DNA of 64,000 bases from Gilvimarinus algae (GCF_030518215.1 NZ_JAULRT010000060.1:1-64000); one strand, 5' to 3'; positions 51,746 to 61,455 are shown, counted from the stretch's first letter. Notes: generated by a model from the sequence alone, not told the origin. Program-made: numbers and translations.

Positions 51746-54580
51746 ATGATAAAACGTACATTCAATCCCGCACTGGCGCTGCTGTCGACTGTGACCCTGG
51801 CCGCTGGTTCCATGACTGTCTATGCCCGAGAAGATGGCGCATTAATTGAAGAGGTTGTCGTCCAGGGCTTTCGCTCTGTGATCGAGCGGTCTCAGGAAAT
51901 CAAACGCGAATCCACCTCGGTCACCGAAGCGCTGACCGCCGAGGATATTGGTAAGCTGCCCGATACCAGTATTGCCGAATCGCTGGCCCGCCTGCCGGGT
52001 CTGGCCGGTGAGCGTCGCGATGGTCGCACCAGTGGTTTGTCGGTGCGCGGCTTTAATGAAAACTACGTGGGCACGACGCTCAACGGTCGCGAACTCTTGG
52101 GTATGGGGGATAACCGCGGTGTGGAGTACGATCTCTATCCCGCAGAGATTATCAACCAGGTGGTGGTTTACAAAACACCCGATGCCAGTCTGATGACCCA
52201 GGGCGTGGGCGGCACCGTGGACATGCGCACTATTCGCCCGCTCGACAACGACCGTATTATTGCGTTTAACGCCAACTACGAACAAAACGGCATGGAGTCT
52301 GCTAACCCGGACTTTGATGACAACGGCCACCGACTGGCGTTTACCTACTCCGATGCCTTTGCCGATAACACCTTGGGTGTGTCGGTGTCTCTGGCTTCCA
52401 TGGAGTCTCCCAGTCAGGAGGAATACTTCCGCGGTTGGGGCTATGCCAATGTCAATCCGGATAACGCCAGCCTGGGCGAAGGCATCAGCCTGTCCGGTGA
52501 TGAAGTGATACTCGGCGGTCACGATTCGTTTGTTCGCTCCGCCATGATGGAGCGCGACTCCATCGCCGGTGTGGTCCAGTATGAACCCAACGAGCGCTTG
52601 AGCATTACCGTGGATGCGCTCTACATTGATTTTCGCGAAGACAAAGTGTTCCGTGGTTTGGAAGAGGGCGGTGCCGAGTGGGGTACCCCCAACTACACCG
52701 TCACTGGTATTGAGGACGGCCTGGTCACCAGCGGTTACTACGATGGTTTTTACAGTGTTATCCGCAATGACGCCGAGCGCAAAGACGCCGAGCTGACCAC
52801 CTACGGTATCAATGTTAATTACCAGCTGACCGACACCTGGGCGCTGGGCTTTGACGCCTCTATTGGCGATGTCAGTAAAACCATTACCAATATTGAAAGT
52901 TACTCAGGCGTAGGGCGTGCACAATCTCCGACTCAGGGGCCAGCCACACCGCGCGCCTGGACCATGACCGACACCGGCGTGATGTACAGCGAGCATCCGA
53001 GCATTAGTACGCCGGATTTGTCCGATCGCGATCTGGTTCGCCTGGCCGGCCCCCAGGCCTGGGGCGGTTCTCTGGCGCCGGTGGAGCAGTTTCAGGCGAG
53101 CGAAGGTCAGCCGTTGGGTTACGCCACCGCGCAGGATGGTTTTGTCAACAACCCGGATTTCGATGAAACCCTCGACAGTTTCCGCCTGACCCTGAACGGC
53201 GAAGTTGACTGGGGCTTGATCAGCGGTTTGGAAGTGGGTGTAAATTACTCGGATCGCTCCAAAACCAAAATCAACCGCGGTGCCTATCTGACCGCACCCA
53301 CTTGGCCCAGCGATGGCCCCATCCCGACAGAGTACGATGTGGGTAATGCCGACCTGAGCTTTATCGGTTTGGGGCAGATGGTCGCCTACGACAGTATTGC
53401 GCTCTATCAAAGCGGTTTTTACACCGAAACTGCCGCTGAGGATCTCGAAACAGGTCGCAAGGGGGACACCTACACCGTGGATGAAGAAATCACCACTTTC
53501 TACGCCATGGCGGACTTGATGGCCTCGCTCGGCAGTGTTGAGTTAACGGGTAATATCGGTGTGCAGTACGTGGATACCGAGCAGCAGTCCACGGGCTTTG
53601 GCTCTTTCACGGGTCCGGATCTGTATGTGCTGGCGACCCCGGTCAGCGGTGGGGCGAGCTACGGTGAGTGGCTGCCGAGCCTGAACCTGAACTTCCGTCT
53701 GAGTGAAGATCACACCTTGCGTTTTGCGGCCTCGAAAACCATCAGCCGCCCGCGTATGGACGATATGCGGCCGAACAACACCGTGGGCTTTTCGTTCAAC
53801 GACGCGCAGATTCTTGAGCCGTCCGACATCGACAACAGCCCGTGGAGCGGCAGCTCGGGTAATCCAGAGCTACGTCCTTTGGAAGCCAACCAGTACGACC
53901 TGTCTTACGAGTGGTACTTTGCCGCTGACGGTATGTTGGGCGCGGCCGTGTTCTACAAAGATTTGGTGAACTGGCACCGCGAGGGTGAAACCGTTGCCGA
54001 CTTTACCCCTTACTACATTCCCGGTTATCACCAGAGTGCCAATACCGGTGAACCGCCGATTTTGTTTGAGGGCATTGTCACCAACCGCGAAGACGGTTTG
54101 ACCGGTGAAGTCAGCGGGATTGAGTTGCAGGCCAGTCTGCCTTTCCACCTGTTCAGTGAAACCCTCGACGGTTTTGGTCTGCTCGCCAGCGCCACTTTTA
54201 ACGACGGTGAGCTGGACGATGATACCGACGTGCCCGGCTTGTCCGATGAGATCTACCAGTTGACGGCTTACTACGAGCGCGGTGGTTTTGAGTTCCGGAT
54301 CAGTGGGCGCAAGCGCTCGGAGTATCTCACCGAGACGCGCGGAATCAGCCTGTCGCTGACCGATACTCGCAGTCAGGGTGCGGAGCTGTGGGATGCACAG
54401 GTCGGCTACGATTTCAGCCACTCAGGTATCGACGCGTTGGATGGCCTGACTGTGACCTTGCAGGCGCAAAACCTGACGGACGAGGATACCGTACAGTTCA
54501 ACGAGGAAGACCCACGCCAGATTACCCAGTACCAAAGCTTTGGTGCCAACTATCTGCTTGGGGTTAACTACAAGTTCTGA
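51746..54580 (+). CDS. TonB-dependent outer-membrane receptor (maltodextrin type)
   Basis: 944 residues. Signal peptide (~1-27), a short TonB-box-like region (LIEEVVVQGF), the plug domain (ESTSVTEALTAEDIGKLPDTSIAESLARLPGL... SGLSVRGFNENYVGTTLNGREL), then a ~720-residue 22-strand barrel ending in the OM sorting motif LLGVNYKF with terminal Phe. Size and plug style match the SusC/MalA-like receptors of oligosaccharide uptake in Cellvibrio and Caulobacter relatives. It should import maltodextrins; substrate assignment is from context. Followed by a strong terminator. Confidence 0.9.
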   Translation: MIKRTFNPALALLSTVTLAAGSMTVYAREDGALIEEVVVQGFRSVIERSQEIKRESTSVTEALTAEDIGKLPDTSIAESLARLPGLAGERRDGRTSGLSVRGFNENYVGTTLNGRELLGMGDNRGVEYDLYPAEIINQVVVYKTPDASLMTQGVGGTVDMRTIRPLDNDRIIAFNANYEQNGMESANPDFDDNGHRLAFTYSDAFADNTLGVSVSLASMESPSQEEYFRGWGYANVNPDNASLGEGISLSGDEVILGGHDSFVRSAMMERDSIAGVVQYEPNERLSITVDALYIDFREDKVFRGLEEGGAEWGTPNYTVTGIEDGLVTSGYYDGFYSVIRNDAERKDAELTTYGINVNYQLTDTWALGFDASIGDVSKTITNIESYSGVGRAQSPTQGPATPRAWTMTDTGVMYSEHPSISTPDLSDRDLVRLAGPQAWGGSLAPVEQFQASEGQPLGYATAQDGFVNNPDFDETLDSFRLTLNGEVDWGLISGLEVGVNYSDRSKTKINRGAYLTAPTWPSDGPIPTEYDVGNADLSFIGLGQMVAYDSIALYQSGFYTETAAEDLETGRKGDTYTVDEEITTFYAMADLMASLGSVELTGNIGVQYVDTEQQSTGFGSFTGPDLYVLATPVSGGASYGEWLPSLNLNFRLSEDHTLRFAASKTISRPRMDDMRPNNTVGFSFNDAQILEPSDIDNSPWSGSSGNPELRPLEANQYDLSYEWYFAADGMLGAAVFYKDLVNWHREGETVADFTPYYIPGYHQSANTGEPPILFEGIVTNREDGLTGEVSGIELQASLPFHLFSETLDGFGLLASATFNDGELDDDTDVPGLSDEIYQLTAYYERGGFEFRISGRKRSEYLTETRGISLSLTDTRSQGAELWDAQVGYDFSHSGIDALDGLTVTLQAQNLTDEDTVQFNEEDPRQITQYQSFGANYLLGVNYKF

Positions 54581-54620
54581 TGGAGTGACCGGGCTGCCTG
54601 CCGGCAGCCCCTTGTGAGTC

Positions 54621-54657
54621 AACCCTGCTATGCTGTAATGGCTGGCAGGGTTTTTTT
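54621..54657 (+). terminator. Intrinsic terminator after the TonB receptor
   Basis: AACCCTGC...GCAGGGTT stem with seven T following, 40 bp after the receptor stop. The halogenase-like gene starts 43 bp later, so part of its expression may depend on readthrough. Confidence 0.85.
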
Positions 54658-54699
54658 GTTTCTGTTGATGCATTAACCAATGGGCTTGAGGTCAAGAGC

Positions 54700-56190
54700 G
54701 TGGATAACACCATAAAAAAAATCGTCATTGTCGGCGGCGGTACCGCCGGTTGGATGAGCGCGGCGCTGTTGAAAAAAGTATTGGGGCCGGTGGTGCAAAT
54801 CACCCTGGTGGAGTCCGAGCAGATCGCCACCGTAGGTGTCGGCGAGGCGAGCATTCCGCCGATACAACACGTGAACAAAGTGCTGGGTATCGACGAGGCC
54901 GAGTTTCTGCGCGAGACCCGGGCGACAATGAAGTTGGCCATTCGTTTTGAAAACTGGTACCGCGACGGCGAAGGTTACTTTCATACGTTTGGCGCGGCTG
55001 GGCAAAGCAGTGCTTTTTGCCAGTTTCATCACTATTGGGTGCGTGCGCGGCAGGCCGGCCTGAGTGAGTCGCTCTGGCATTACGATCTGAACTATCGCGC
55101 CGCTTGCGAAGGCCGCTTTGCCAAACTTGCTACAGCCGATACGCGCCTGGAAATGCCTTACGCCTATCATTTTGATGCGGGCCTCTACGGTGCTTATCTG
55201 AGAAAAGTGAGTGAGGCCTTGGGAGTTGAGCGTGTTGAAGGCTTGGTGGAAAAGGTGCAGCTTAACAGCGATACAGGCGTTGTCGAGTCTCTGCACCTTG
55301 CCGGTGGCAAGTGCCTGGAGGGCGATTTTTTTATCGATTGCTCCGGGTTTCGCGGCCTGTTGATTCAGCAGGCGCTGGGCGTGGGTTTTGATGACTGGAG
55401 CCACTGGCTGCCCTGCGACCGGGCCGTGGCCGTGCCTTCAGAGCGCTTTGTCAAAACCCTGCCCTACACCCGTGCTATTGCCAGGCCCAATGGTTGGCAG
55501 TGGCGCATACCTTTGCAGCACCGCAACGGCAATGGCCTGGTGTACAGCAGTCGGTTTTTATCGGATGATGAAGCCGCCGCGCAATTGCTGGCGAACCTCG
55601 AGAGTGAACCTTTGGCCGAGCCCCGGATCACTCGGTTTCGCACAGGTCGTGCCCGTGCTCCTTGGCGGGGTAATGTCGTCGCCGTCGGCCTTGCCAGCGG
55701 ATTTCTCGAGCCGTTGGAATCCACCAGTATTCATCTGATTCAGTCGGCGATTGTACGCCTGCTCAAGTATTTCCCACATGGGGGTATTCACCCTCAAGTG
55801 GTGGCGCAGTACAACCATCAGTCGCGCCTGGAATATGAGCAGGTGCGTGATTTTTTGATTCTTCACTACCGCTTGAACCGGAGGGACGACAGCGACTTTT
55901 GGCGGCAGCTGGCGCAGATGTCTATCCCTCATTCGCTGGAGCATAAACTCTCGCTTTTCGCCGAGCAGGGCGTGTTGCTGCGCGAAAACAATGACTTGTT
56001 TGCCGAGTCTTCCTGGCTGCAAGTGATGCTGGGTCAAGGCATTGAACCGGCAGATTATCATCCGCAGGCCAAGGCTATGAGCGACGGGCAGCTGCGCGAC
56101 TTTTTGGCGCACACCGAGCAGATGAAAATGGCACCCCTCGCGCAGATGCCGGAGCACGACGCCTTTTTGCACCTTTACACCGGAGGCTGA
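54700..56190 (+). CDS. Tryptophan-halogenase-like flavoprotein
   Basis: 496 residues from GTG 54700. FAD-binding GGGTAGWMSA at ~9-18, the GVGEASIPP segment near 48 and the WxWxIP motif (WQWRIP, ~267-272), which marks flavin-dependent halogenases. Genes of this family often follow TonB receptors in polysaccharide loci of Cellvibrionales and Caulobacterales; their real role there is unknown and need not be halogenation. Requires a flavin reductase, which is not encoded nearby. Confidence 0.85.
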   Translation: MDNTIKKIVIVGGGTAGWMSAALLKKVLGPVVQITLVESEQIATVGVGEASIPPIQHVNKVLGIDEAEFLRETRATMKLAIRFENWYRDGEGYFHTFGAAGQSSAFCQFHHYWVRARQAGLSESLWHYDLNYRAACEGRFAKLATADTRLEMPYAYHFDAGLYGAYLRKVSEALGVERVEGLVEKVQLNSDTGVVESLHLAGGKCLEGDFFIDCSGFRGLLIQQALGVGFDDWSHWLPCDRAVAVPSERFVKTLPYTRAIARPNGWQWRIPLQHRNGNGLVYSSRFLSDDEAAAQLLANLESEPLAEPRITRFRTGRARAPWRGNVVAVGLASGFLEPLESTSIHLIQSAIVRLLKYFPHGGIHPQVVAQYNHQSRLEYEQVRDFLILHYRLNRRDDSDFWRQLAQMSIPHSLEHKLSLFAEQGVLLRENNDLFAESSWLQVMLGQGIEPADYHPQAKAMSDGQLRDFLAHTEQMKMAPLAQMPEHDAFLHLYTGG

Positions 56191-56221
56191 ATACGTATGC
56201 AGCCCATGAATACGTATGTAG
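56189..56221. promoter_or_regulatory. Third pair of ATACGTAT palindromes, at the end of the halogenase-like gene
   Basis: Cores at 56191-56198 (directly after the TGA) and 56210-56217, 19 bp centre to centre. No plus-strand gene follows, and xerC converges from the other side. Confidence 0.65.
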
Positions 56222-56383
56222 CGGCTTGAGTAGGCCGCCACTGGCGGCTAGTGTATAGGGGTGAATGGGCGTGTGAGCTCTACCGGTAGCGGCTCGATGG
56301 GGCATCGGCGCACAAGCTGCCGGGTATGACGCCTGACTCCTTTGTTATTATTGTCTTGTAAGCGCGGCCTGGCCGCGCTTTTT

Positions 56384-57316
56384 TTATTCTTTCTCGGAAT
56401 CGTCTTTGCGCTTTTGCGCCCGCGGGTGGGCGCTGTCGTAAACGCGCGCCAAATGCTGAAAATCCAAGTGGGTGTAGATCTGCGTGGTGGAAATATTGGC
56501 GTGGCCCAGCAGCTCCTGCACCAGCCGCAAATCCGAACTGGATTCGAGCATATGGCTGGCAAAGGAGTGGCGCAGCATATGTGGGTTGATCGCTTGCCCC
56601 ATACCCTGGCGCAGGCTCAGGGCCTTTAAGCGCGACTGCACATTCCTCGGGCTGATGCGCTTACCCGTGCGGCTGACAAACAGCGCCTGCTGCCCGGCGG
56701 GTGCGTGTTGCAAACGCAGCTTTAGGTAGCTTTGCAGGGCGGCGATGGCGTGCCGGCCTACCGGAAGGCGTCGCTGTTTGTTGCCCTTACCGGTTACCAG
56801 CAGGCTCTGATCGCGCAGATCCAGATGGGGCATATCGATACCCACCAGCTCTGCCAAGCGCAGGCCGGACGAATAAAACAGCTCTACCATGGCGCGGTCG
56901 CGGCAACTGATAAAGTCATCGCCGCTGAGGTCCACATACTGCCCGGCCTGATCTACATCGAGGGTTTTGGGCAGCTTGCGGGCGGCCTTGGGGGCTTGCA
57001 GGCCGTCGGCCGGGTTGGCGTCCAGCCAGCCGCGGCGTACACCGTAGCGAAAAAAGCTGCGCAGTCCAGAGAGCCAGCGCTGCAGGGATTTACTGCCCAA
57101 GCCCTCGCGGTGCAGCTCAGCCAGCAATAGGCGAATGTCCTGAGTGTGCAACTTGCGCAGCTCGTCTATCTCGCGCTTGCGGCAAAAGCGCTGGAGCTTG
57201 TCGATGTCCCGGCGGTAGGCTTCGAGGGTTTTCGCGGAGAGTTGCTTTTCGCTGGTCAGGTAGCGGCAAAAAGTGTCGAGTTGCTCACCAAAGGGCAGGG
57301 GTTGCTCTGAGCTCAT
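56384..57316 (-). CDS. xerC: Tyrosine recombinase XerC
   Basis: 310 residues from ATG 57316; the longer frame is rejected. N-terminal SAM-like core-binding domain (~10-95, EKQLSAKTLEAYRRDI), then the catalytic domain: Arg in SSGLRLAEL, Lys in GKGNKQRRLP, HMLRHSFASHML (His, Arg), and HANISTTQIYTH (His, Tyr). It is chromosomal dimer resolution XerC, in its usual order after dapF and DUF484. It lacks the extra alpha-helical patch of IntI integrases, so it is not the cassette array's integrase. Confidence 0.93.
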   Translation of the reverse strand: MSSEQPLPFGEQLDTFCRYLTSEKQLSAKTLEAYRRDIDKLQRFCRKREIDELRKLHTQDIRLLLAELHREGLGSKSLQRWLSGLRSFFRYGVRRGWLDANPADGLQAPKAARKLPKTLDVDQAGQYVDLSGDDFISCRDRAMVELFYSSGLRLAELVGIDMPHLDLRDQSLLVTGKGNKQRRLPVGRHAIAALQSYLKLRLQHAPAGQQALFVSRTGKRISPRNVQSRLKALSLRQGMGQAINPHMLRHSFASHMLESSSDLRLVQELLGHANISTTQIYTHLDFQHLARVYDSAHPRAQKRKDDSEKE

Positions 57317-57320
57317 GGCC

Positions 57321-58010
57321 CTAGCCCGGCAGGTAGCGCGGCAACAGGCGGTTGAGCACCTCGGCGATATAGGCGAGAAACAGGGTGCCCATGCTTGAGC
57401 GGTAGTACTTGGGATCGCGGTTGCCAATAGCCAGTAGGCCAAAGGTGTTGCCGTGCACCAGAGGCACGGTGGCGGCCGAGCCGATTTCCGCGGCCGCTTT
57501 GCCAAAAATAAACCGTTTTTCGGTATCGCCCAGATGGCCGCAGAAGGCGCGGTTGGTTTTCATCAGGGCCCCTATGTTCTCTTTGGCGGCGTGTATGCTG
57601 ACTACCTGCGCCTGAGAGCCGCCGATTTTCTGCGCATCGCCAAACAACAGCGTGCGGGTAAAGTGAATGTTGAATTCTTTGTCAAAGCTGTGGTGCAGCG
57701 CGTCGATGATGTCGCCCAGATCCTGGCCCTCCAGTAGATCGAGCACCAGGCGTTTGGTTTTGTCGAACAGTCGGTCGTTGTCGCGGGCGTTGTCGAGCAG
57801 GTGACTCAGGCGATGGCGCATGTCCATGTTGCGATCGCGCAGAACAGCGACTTGCCGCTCCACCAGCGAAATTGCCGAGCCACTGTCGTGGGGCAGCTCC
57901 AGCTCGGCGAGCAGCGCCGGGTTCTCGACAAAGAATTCCGGGTGGCTCGAGAGGTAGCGCACTACGTCGGTCGCGCTCAGGGCGTCGGTTATATCGCTGC
58001 TGTCGGTCAT
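57321..58010 (-). CDS. DUF484 family protein (GAF-like)
   Basis: 229 residues from ATG 58010; a start at 58040 would overlap dapF. A helical N-terminus (ATDVVRYLSSHPEFFVENPALLAEL) and a GAF-like C-terminal domain (TVPLVHGNTFGLLAIGNRDPKYYRSSMGTLFLAYIAEVL). Consistently found between dapF and xerC; no assigned activity. The stop is 4 bp from the xerC start, so cotranscribed. Confidence 0.9.
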   Translation of the reverse strand: MTDSSDITDALSATDVVRYLSSHPEFFVENPALLAELELPHDSGSAISLVERQVAVLRDRNMDMRHRLSHLLDNARDNDRLFDKTKRLVLDLLEGQDLGDIIDALHHSFDKEFNIHFTRTLLFGDAQKIGGSQAQVVSIHAAKENIGALMKTNRAFCGHLGDTEKRFIFGKAAAEIGSAATVPLVHGNTFGLLAIGNRDPKYYRSSMGTLFLAYIAEVLNRLLPRYLPG

Positions 58011-58011
58011 A

Positions 58012-58842
58012 TCAAAGTTTGACTTGTCCGTGAAACACATTGGTGGCCGGGCCCTTCATGATAACCGGCTCGCCATCACCGGCCCAGCGGATCTCCAGCT
58101 TGCCGCCGGGCAGGTGCACGCTGACCCTCTCATCCAGCAAGCCGCGAATGCGCCCGGTGACCACTGCCGCGCAGGCACCCGTGCCGCAGGCGAGGGTTTC
58201 GCCCACGCCGCGCTCAAACACTCGCAAGCGCACCTCCGTGGGGCTGACAATCTGCATAAACCCGGCGTTGACCCGCGCGGGAAATCGCGGATGCGCCTCA
58301 ACCATGGGGCCGAGAACCTCCACCGGGGCGCTGTCGATATCCTCTACCAGAGTCACGGCATGGGGGTTACCCATGGACACGGCGCTGATCTCAAGCTGGC
58401 GCGATTCCAGCTCCAGCGGGTAGGTCTCGGCCTGCGCCGGTGCGGTAAACGGGATGTGCTCGGGCGCGAGAACCGGCACGCCCATATTCACGCTGACGTC
58501 GTCGTCTTCGTGCACCGTCAGGGTCATGAGACCGCCGGCGGTCTGTACCCGGATATCGGTTTTACCGGTCAGGCGACGATCGCGCACAAAGCGGGCAAAA
58601 CAGCGAGCGCCATTGCCGCAGTTTTCCACCTCACTGCCGTCGGCATTGAAAATTCGGTAGCGAAAGTCCACCTCGGGTGAATCGGGCACCTCGACGACCA
58701 GCACCTGGTCACAGCCGATGCCGAAGTGACGGTCGGACAGCTTGCGCACTTTGTCGGGCGTCAGCCGCACTTTTTGGCTGATGCCGTCGATGACAACAAA
58801 GTCGTTGCCAAGACCGTGCATTTTGGTAAAGCGCAATCGCAT
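58012..58842 (-). CDS. dapF: Diaminopimelate epimerase DapF
   Basis: 276 residues from ATG 58842; the longer frame is rejected because it adds 32 residues upstream of the conserved start [16 protein letters not shown]. Catalytic cysteines sit in ENCGNGARC and LACGTGACA. Converts LL- to meso-diaminopimelate for lysine and peptidoglycan. In an operon with lysA (upstream) and DUF484 and xerC (downstream). Confidence 0.95.
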   Translation of the reverse strand: MRLRFTKMHGLGNDFVVIDGISQKVRLTPDKVRKLSDRHFGIGCDQVLVVEVPDSPEVDFRYRIFNADGSEVENCGNGARCFARFVRDRRLTGKTDIRVQTAGGLMTLTVHEDDDVSVNMGVPVLAPEHIPFTAPAQAETYPLELESRQLEISAVSMGNPHAVTLVEDIDSAPVEVLGPMVEAHPRFPARVNAGFMQIVSPTEVRLRVFERGVGETLACGTGACAAVVTGRIRGLLDERVSVHLPGGKLEIRWAGDGEPVIMKGPATNVFHGQVKL

Positions 58843-58956
58843 AGTGCCGTCCGCTTGTTGCGTCTGTGGTTGCCTGGTGTCACTGGCGCCGGACAAAGCT
58901 GCCGACCCCCGTTCCGCTCTGGATAGATAGTATCTCAATTGGCTGCGTCTGTCCGG

Positions 58957-60204
58957 TCAGTGCTCGATCACATGCTCGCCGCGAATCAGGTCGACGAAGC
59001 TCTCCCGTTCGCGAATCACGTGCACCTGATCGCCATCCACCAGCAGCTCGCAGGCGCGCGGGCGGGTGTTGTAGTTGGAACTCATGGTAAAGCCGTAGGC
59101 GCCGGCGGACATCACCGCCAGGGCATCGCCCTCGGCCAACGCCAGCTCGCGGTCCTTGCCGAGAAAGTCGCCGGTCTCGCACACCGGGCCCACCAGATCC
59201 CAGCGCTTGGGGCTGCCGGCGCGGCGTTTAAGGGGGCGAATATCCTGCCAAGCCTGGTAGAGCGCCGGGCGGATGTTGTCGTTCATGGCCGCGTCGATAA
59301 TGGCAAAATTGTGCGCTTCGGTAGGCTTTAAGTAGAGCACGCGGGTCAGCAGCACGCCGGCGTTAGCGGCGATGGAGCGCCCGGGCTCAAACATCAGTGC
59401 CAGGCGGCGCTCGCCGAGGCGCTGTTTGATCGCCTCCATATACTCGCTCACCTGCGGGGGCTGCTCGTCCCGGTAGGTGACACCGAGGCCGCCTCCGAGG
59501 TCCATATGGGAGATGGCGATGCCCTCCTCGGCCAGAGTGTCGATCAGCAACAGCAGGCGATCCAGTGCATCGAGAAAAGGGGCCAGCTCGGTCAGCTGGG
59601 AGCCGATGTGGCAGTCCACGCCCTGGATATCGATGTTGGGCAGCTCGGCCGCCCGGCGGTAGACACTGGGGGCGCGCGCGATGTCGATGCCGAACTTGTT
59701 CTCTTTCAGACCGGTGGAAATATAGGGGTGGGTCTTGGCGTCCACGTCGGGGTTGACCCGCAGCGAGACGCGCGCCGTCAGTCCCTCGGCGGCGGCAACC
59801 TGACTGAGCAGCTCCAGCTCTGACTCCGATTCCACGTTAAAGCAGTGGATGCCCACCTTGAGCGCCTTGGCCATCTCGGCTGCGGTTTTGCCGACGCCGG
59901 AGAAAACGATGCGTTTGGGATCGCCGCCGGCGGTCAGGACCCGCTCCATCTCGCCGCCCGAGACAATGTCAAAGCCCGCGCCCAGACGCGCCAACAAATT
60001 CAGCAGGGCGATGTTGGAATTGGCTTTGACGGCGTAGCAAATCATGCCGGGGTGCTGGCCCAGCGCCTGGGCGTAGGCCAGGTAGTGCTGGGTAAAGGCG
60101 GCGCGGCTGTAGACGTAAGCCGGTGTGCCGTAGCGCTCGGCGATATCGCTCAGGCGAACATCTTCGACGAACAGCTCACCACTGCGCTCGGTAAAAAAGG
60201 ACAT
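58957..60204 (-). CDS. lysA: Diaminopimelate decarboxylase LysA
   Basis: 415 residues from ATG 60204; the upstream in-frame extension through lptM is rejected. PLP Lys in YAVKANSN (~62), the glycine-rich phosphate-binding region GGGLGVTY, and the Cys-containing GPVCETGDFLG with the C-terminal AGAYGFTMSSNYNTRPR. Makes lysine from meso-DAP. Follows lptM by 7 bp and precedes dapF by ~115 bp. Confidence 0.95.
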   Translation of the reverse strand: MSFFTERSGELFVEDVRLSDIAERYGTPAYVYSRAAFTQHYLAYAQALGQHPGMICYAVKANSNIALLNLLARLGAGFDIVSGGEMERVLTAGGDPKRIVFSGVGKTAAEMAKALKVGIHCFNVESESELELLSQVAAAEGLTARVSLRVNPDVDAKTHPYISTGLKENKFGIDIARAPSVYRRAAELPNIDIQGVDCHIGSQLTELAPFLDALDRLLLLIDTLAEEGIAISHMDLGGGLGVTYRDEQPPQVSEYMEAIKQRLGERRLALMFEPGRSIAANAGVLLTRVLYLKPTEAHNFAIIDAAMNDNIRPALYQAWQDIRPLKRRAGSPKRWDLVGPVCETGDFLGKDRELALAEGDALAVMSAGAYGFTMSSNYNTRPRACELLVDGDQVHVIRERESFVDLIRGEHVIEH

Positions 60205-60211
60205 AGCAATC

Positions 60212-60340
60212 TCACTTGTCGGCAGAATCCGGCCCGCTTTCGGCTGGTTCCTCGGGGGGTAGGTACAGCGGGCCTGTCTGGCCGCAACCGGTGCAGAGGC
60301 AGAGAAGTGTAAGGCTGCAAACCAGTGCAAATCGCATCAT
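60212..60340 (-). CDS. lptM: LPS translocon maturation chaperone LptM (YifL-type lipoprotein)
   Basis: 42 residues. A short signal peptide with lipobox LCTGC, then the conserved GQTGPLYLPPE motif and a small acidic tail. LptM (formerly YifL) helps LptD mature in the outer membrane. First gene of the lysA-dapF unit, in its standard position. Too short for most gene finders. Confidence 0.88.
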   Translation of the reverse strand: MMRFALVCSLTLLCLCTGCGQTGPLYLPPEEPAESGPDSADK

Positions 60341-60753
60341 GAGGCCTGAAATCGCTGTTGCAAGAAAAACGCGCAGTATAGCGTTCAGGCGGGCGCTGGA
60401 CAATTGCGGCCATCCGGGGCTTGACGCAAAGGCTCTGGGGGGCGACACTATATAAATGTAATCGGTTTCATTGCGAGCGAATGCTGGGCGCTTTGAAGGC
60501 CTGATGCCCGTCATTGAACCTGGCCTAGACTGTAATCGGTTACCCCTGTTTTTGTCTGCATGAGGTTGTTGGGGCGCCCTGGGCGCCCGTTTTTTTATTT
60601 CTACACCTTTGTATATTGCTGTGAAGTTATCTTTGCACTTCCTTTCTTGATAAGCTCCCGACCCAGGTTGTAAAAAGGACTGCCTCGCGACAGGGCTCTG
60701 GCGAAACAAAATAAAAGCGCTTGCCCTTGCCGAGTAGCCGACAGGATGACAGT
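60341..60753. other. Intergenic region with two repeated sites and a solitary terminator
   Basis: 413 bp. TGTAATCGGTT occurs at 60457-60467 and 60531-60541, the second within the near-palindrome GTAATCGGTTAC. A strong plus-strand terminator follows at 60572. No protein gene lies between them, so a small RNA is possible. Confidence 0.45.
60572..60597 (+). terminator. Intrinsic terminator without an obvious gene
   Basis: GGGCGCC-ctg-GGCGCCC followed by G and seven T. It reads on the plus strand, away from lptM. Confidence 0.85.
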
Positions 60754-61455
60754 GTGACCAAGACCATTATTGAGCTGGATCAGCTTCGCAAGGAATATCG
60801 CAGTGGCGAAATTGTCGTAGCGGCCTTGCAGGGTGTAAGCCTCAGCATCGCAGAGAATGAGTTTATCGCCATCATGGGCCCCTCGGGCTCTGGCAAATCC
60901 ACCCTGATGAATATTCTCGGTTGCCTCGATCAGCCCAGCGGGGGGCGCTACTTGCTCGGTGGCCGGGAAGTCAGCGCCATGAGCGACGATGAACTGGCGG
61001 CGGTGCGCAACCGGGATATCGGCTTTGTGTTTCAATCCTTCCATCTGTTGCCGCGCCTGAACATTGTGCGCAATGTCATGCTGCCTTTGCGCTATAGCGA
61101 TATCGAACCCGAGGAGGCGCGGGCACGAGCGGTCGACATGCTCGGGCGGGTCAACCTGGAAAACCGTCTGGAACATGTGCCCAATGAGTTGTCCGGCGGG
61201 CAGCGCCAGCGGGTGGCGATTGCCCGGGCCCTGGTCAACCGCCCGAAAATTATTTTTGCCGATGAGCCCACAGGCAACCTCGACAGCAAAACCTCCGTGG
61301 AAATCATGGAGCTCTTCTGTGAGCTGCACCGGGCGGGACAGACGATTATTCTCGTCACCCACGAGCCCGAAATTGCCGAGTACGCGCAAAAAGTCATTCA
61401 TATGCGCGATGGGCGTATTGAAAAGGTGGAGCACAATGCCGCGCCTGCTCTTTAG
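60754..61455 (+). CDS. ABC transporter ATP-binding protein (MacB/LolD type)
   Basis: 233 residues from GTG 60754. Walker [10 protein letters not shown], the Q-loop, signature [15 protein letters not shown] and Walker [13 protein letters not shown], with switch His in LVTHEPEIA. The compact size and sequence style are those of MacB/LolD/FtsE-type mechanotransmission ATPases. Its stop overlaps the next start by 20 bp. The permease must be outside the window; three adaptor genes follow instead. Confidence 0.9.
   Translation: MTKTIIELDQLRKEYRSGEIVVAALQGVSLSIAENEFIAIMGPSGSGKSTLMNILGCLDQPSGGRYLLGGREVSAMSDDELAAVRNRDIGFVFQSFHLLPRLNIVRNVMLPLRYSDIEPEEARARAVDMLGRVNLENRLEHVPNELSGGQRQRVAIARALVNRPKIIFADEPTGNLDSKTSVEIMELFCELHRAGQTIILVTHEPEIAEYAQKVIHMRDGRIEKVEHNAAPAL

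Noticed and set aside
56384-57316. Tyrosine recombinase as the integron integrase
   Set aside because: It fits XerC by length, motifs and the dapF-DUF484-xerC gene order, lacks an obvious IntI-specific insertion, and lies 36 kb from the array.
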